Assembly: GCF_949987535.1 (NCBI RefSeq)
Contig: NW_026645859.1
Coordinates: forward strand, 1-64,000
Direction: 5' to 3'
Origin: Balaenoptera acutorostrata
Lineage: Eukaryota > Chordata > Mammalia > Artiodactyla > Balaenopteridae
DNA length: 64,000 nucleotides
Below are positions 63,797-64,000 of the stretch, piece after piece. Position numbers and translations under genes: made by a program. Under the pieces are notes generated by a model, which had not been told where the DNA came from, made no database searches, and worked only from the letters and a program-made list of their open reading frames with translations. Every line of letters begins with the position of its first letter. The stretch's first letter is position 1.

Positions 63797-64000
63797 GTGT
63801 CTAAACTCTTCTCCATGGCTGGACCCCCAAATAATATTCCTTTACGTGCTAAGGGGTACCTAGAGAGTGGGATAGGTTTAATATCTACCCTCACCATAAC
63901 GCGTACCCTAAACCTAACCCCTACCCTAACCCTAACGTGTACCCTAATCCTAACCCGTACCCTAAACCGAGCCCTAACCCTAACACTAACCCTAACCCTA
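63797..64000 (+). repeat. Partial monomer at the right edge
   Basis: The first 204 bp of an M' unit (GGGGTACCTAG, AATATCTACC, CACCATAACG). It shares ACGTGTACC with the unit at 61688. The array continues to the right. Confidence 0.95.

Larger units (their letters stand above)
1..64000. repeat. 422-bp telomere-like satellite array
   Basis: The window is filled by head-to-tail copies of one monomer, mostly 422 bp (range 420-422). Taking the GTGTCTAAACTC motif as the monomer start, complete units begin at 110, 532, 953, 1374, 1796 and so on to 63375, giving 151 full copies. Each has a 210-bp CCCTAA-derived block (monomer offset 91-300) and a 212-bp non-telomeric linker (offset 301-421 plus 0-90). 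No inversion, insertion of foreign DNA or unique spacer was seen. Adjacent monomers differ at a few percent of positions, but monomers several units apart are often nearly identical, which is the mark of higher-order repeats. Known satellites with internal telomeric motifs lie in subtelomeric or heterochromatic DNA. The location of this one is inference. Confidence 0.97.

Noticed and set aside
1..64000. CRISPR array
   Set aside because: The period is 422 bp, not 60-80 bp. There are no short identical repeats separated by unique spacers, and no cas-like genes.
1..64000. Active terminal telomere
   Set aside because: No run of more than about five perfect CCCTAA units occurs. The hexamers are degenerate and interrupted by linker every 210 bp.
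1..64000. Assigning a species or phylum
   Set aside because: A TTAGGG-type hexamer is shared by vertebrates, fungi and many protists, and there are no genes to place the lineage. Only a eukaryotic origin is supported.

Overview
The whole 64 kb is one uninterrupted tandem satellite array. I find no protein gene, RNA gene, transposon or unique sequence anywhere in it. The repeat unit is about 422 bp: 151 complete monomers run head to tail from position 110 to 63796, with a partial monomer at each edge (1-109 and 63797-64000), so the array continues beyond both ends. Mean unit length is 421.8 bp. All monomers have the same orientation.

Each monomer has two halves. One is a 210-bp C-rich block of exactly 35 hexamers in a single register, derived from CCCTAA (telomeric TTAGGG on the minus strand). 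About half of these hexamers are canonical. The rest are variants fixed at particular positions in nearly every monomer. The other half is a 212-bp AT-richer linker with no telomeric repeats, which carries a CACTAGTG palindrome. A TTAGGG-type telomere, long satellite DNA and higher-order repeats point to a eukaryotic chromosome, probably subtelomeric, pericentromeric or another heterochromatic region. The sequence does not fix the lineage.

Monomers fall into recognisable families (called here T, D, K, M, S, P, R and X by diagnostic bases) arranged in nested higher-order repeats. From left to right: a left segment (1-8121) is an altered copy of 8122-14868; a 5-monomer unit is doubled at about 1796-6011; a 43-monomer duplication (copy A about 12506-30641, copy B about 30642-43717, 12 monomers shorter) contains an 11-monomer, 4640-bp unit present as three full copies and one truncated copy; a 16-monomer, 6749-bp unit is doubled at about 42.9-56.4 kb; the right end is rich in a D-K-M trimer of 1265 bp. 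Several duplication joints fall inside single chimeric monomers and can be placed to within 35-130 bp.

Long open frames exist in three frames, but they are a by-product of the 6-bp periodicity and are not annotated as genes. The window is best read as a record of unequal crossover and gene conversion acting on a composite telomere-like satellite. All comparisons were made by eye, so family counts and breakpoints are approximate.
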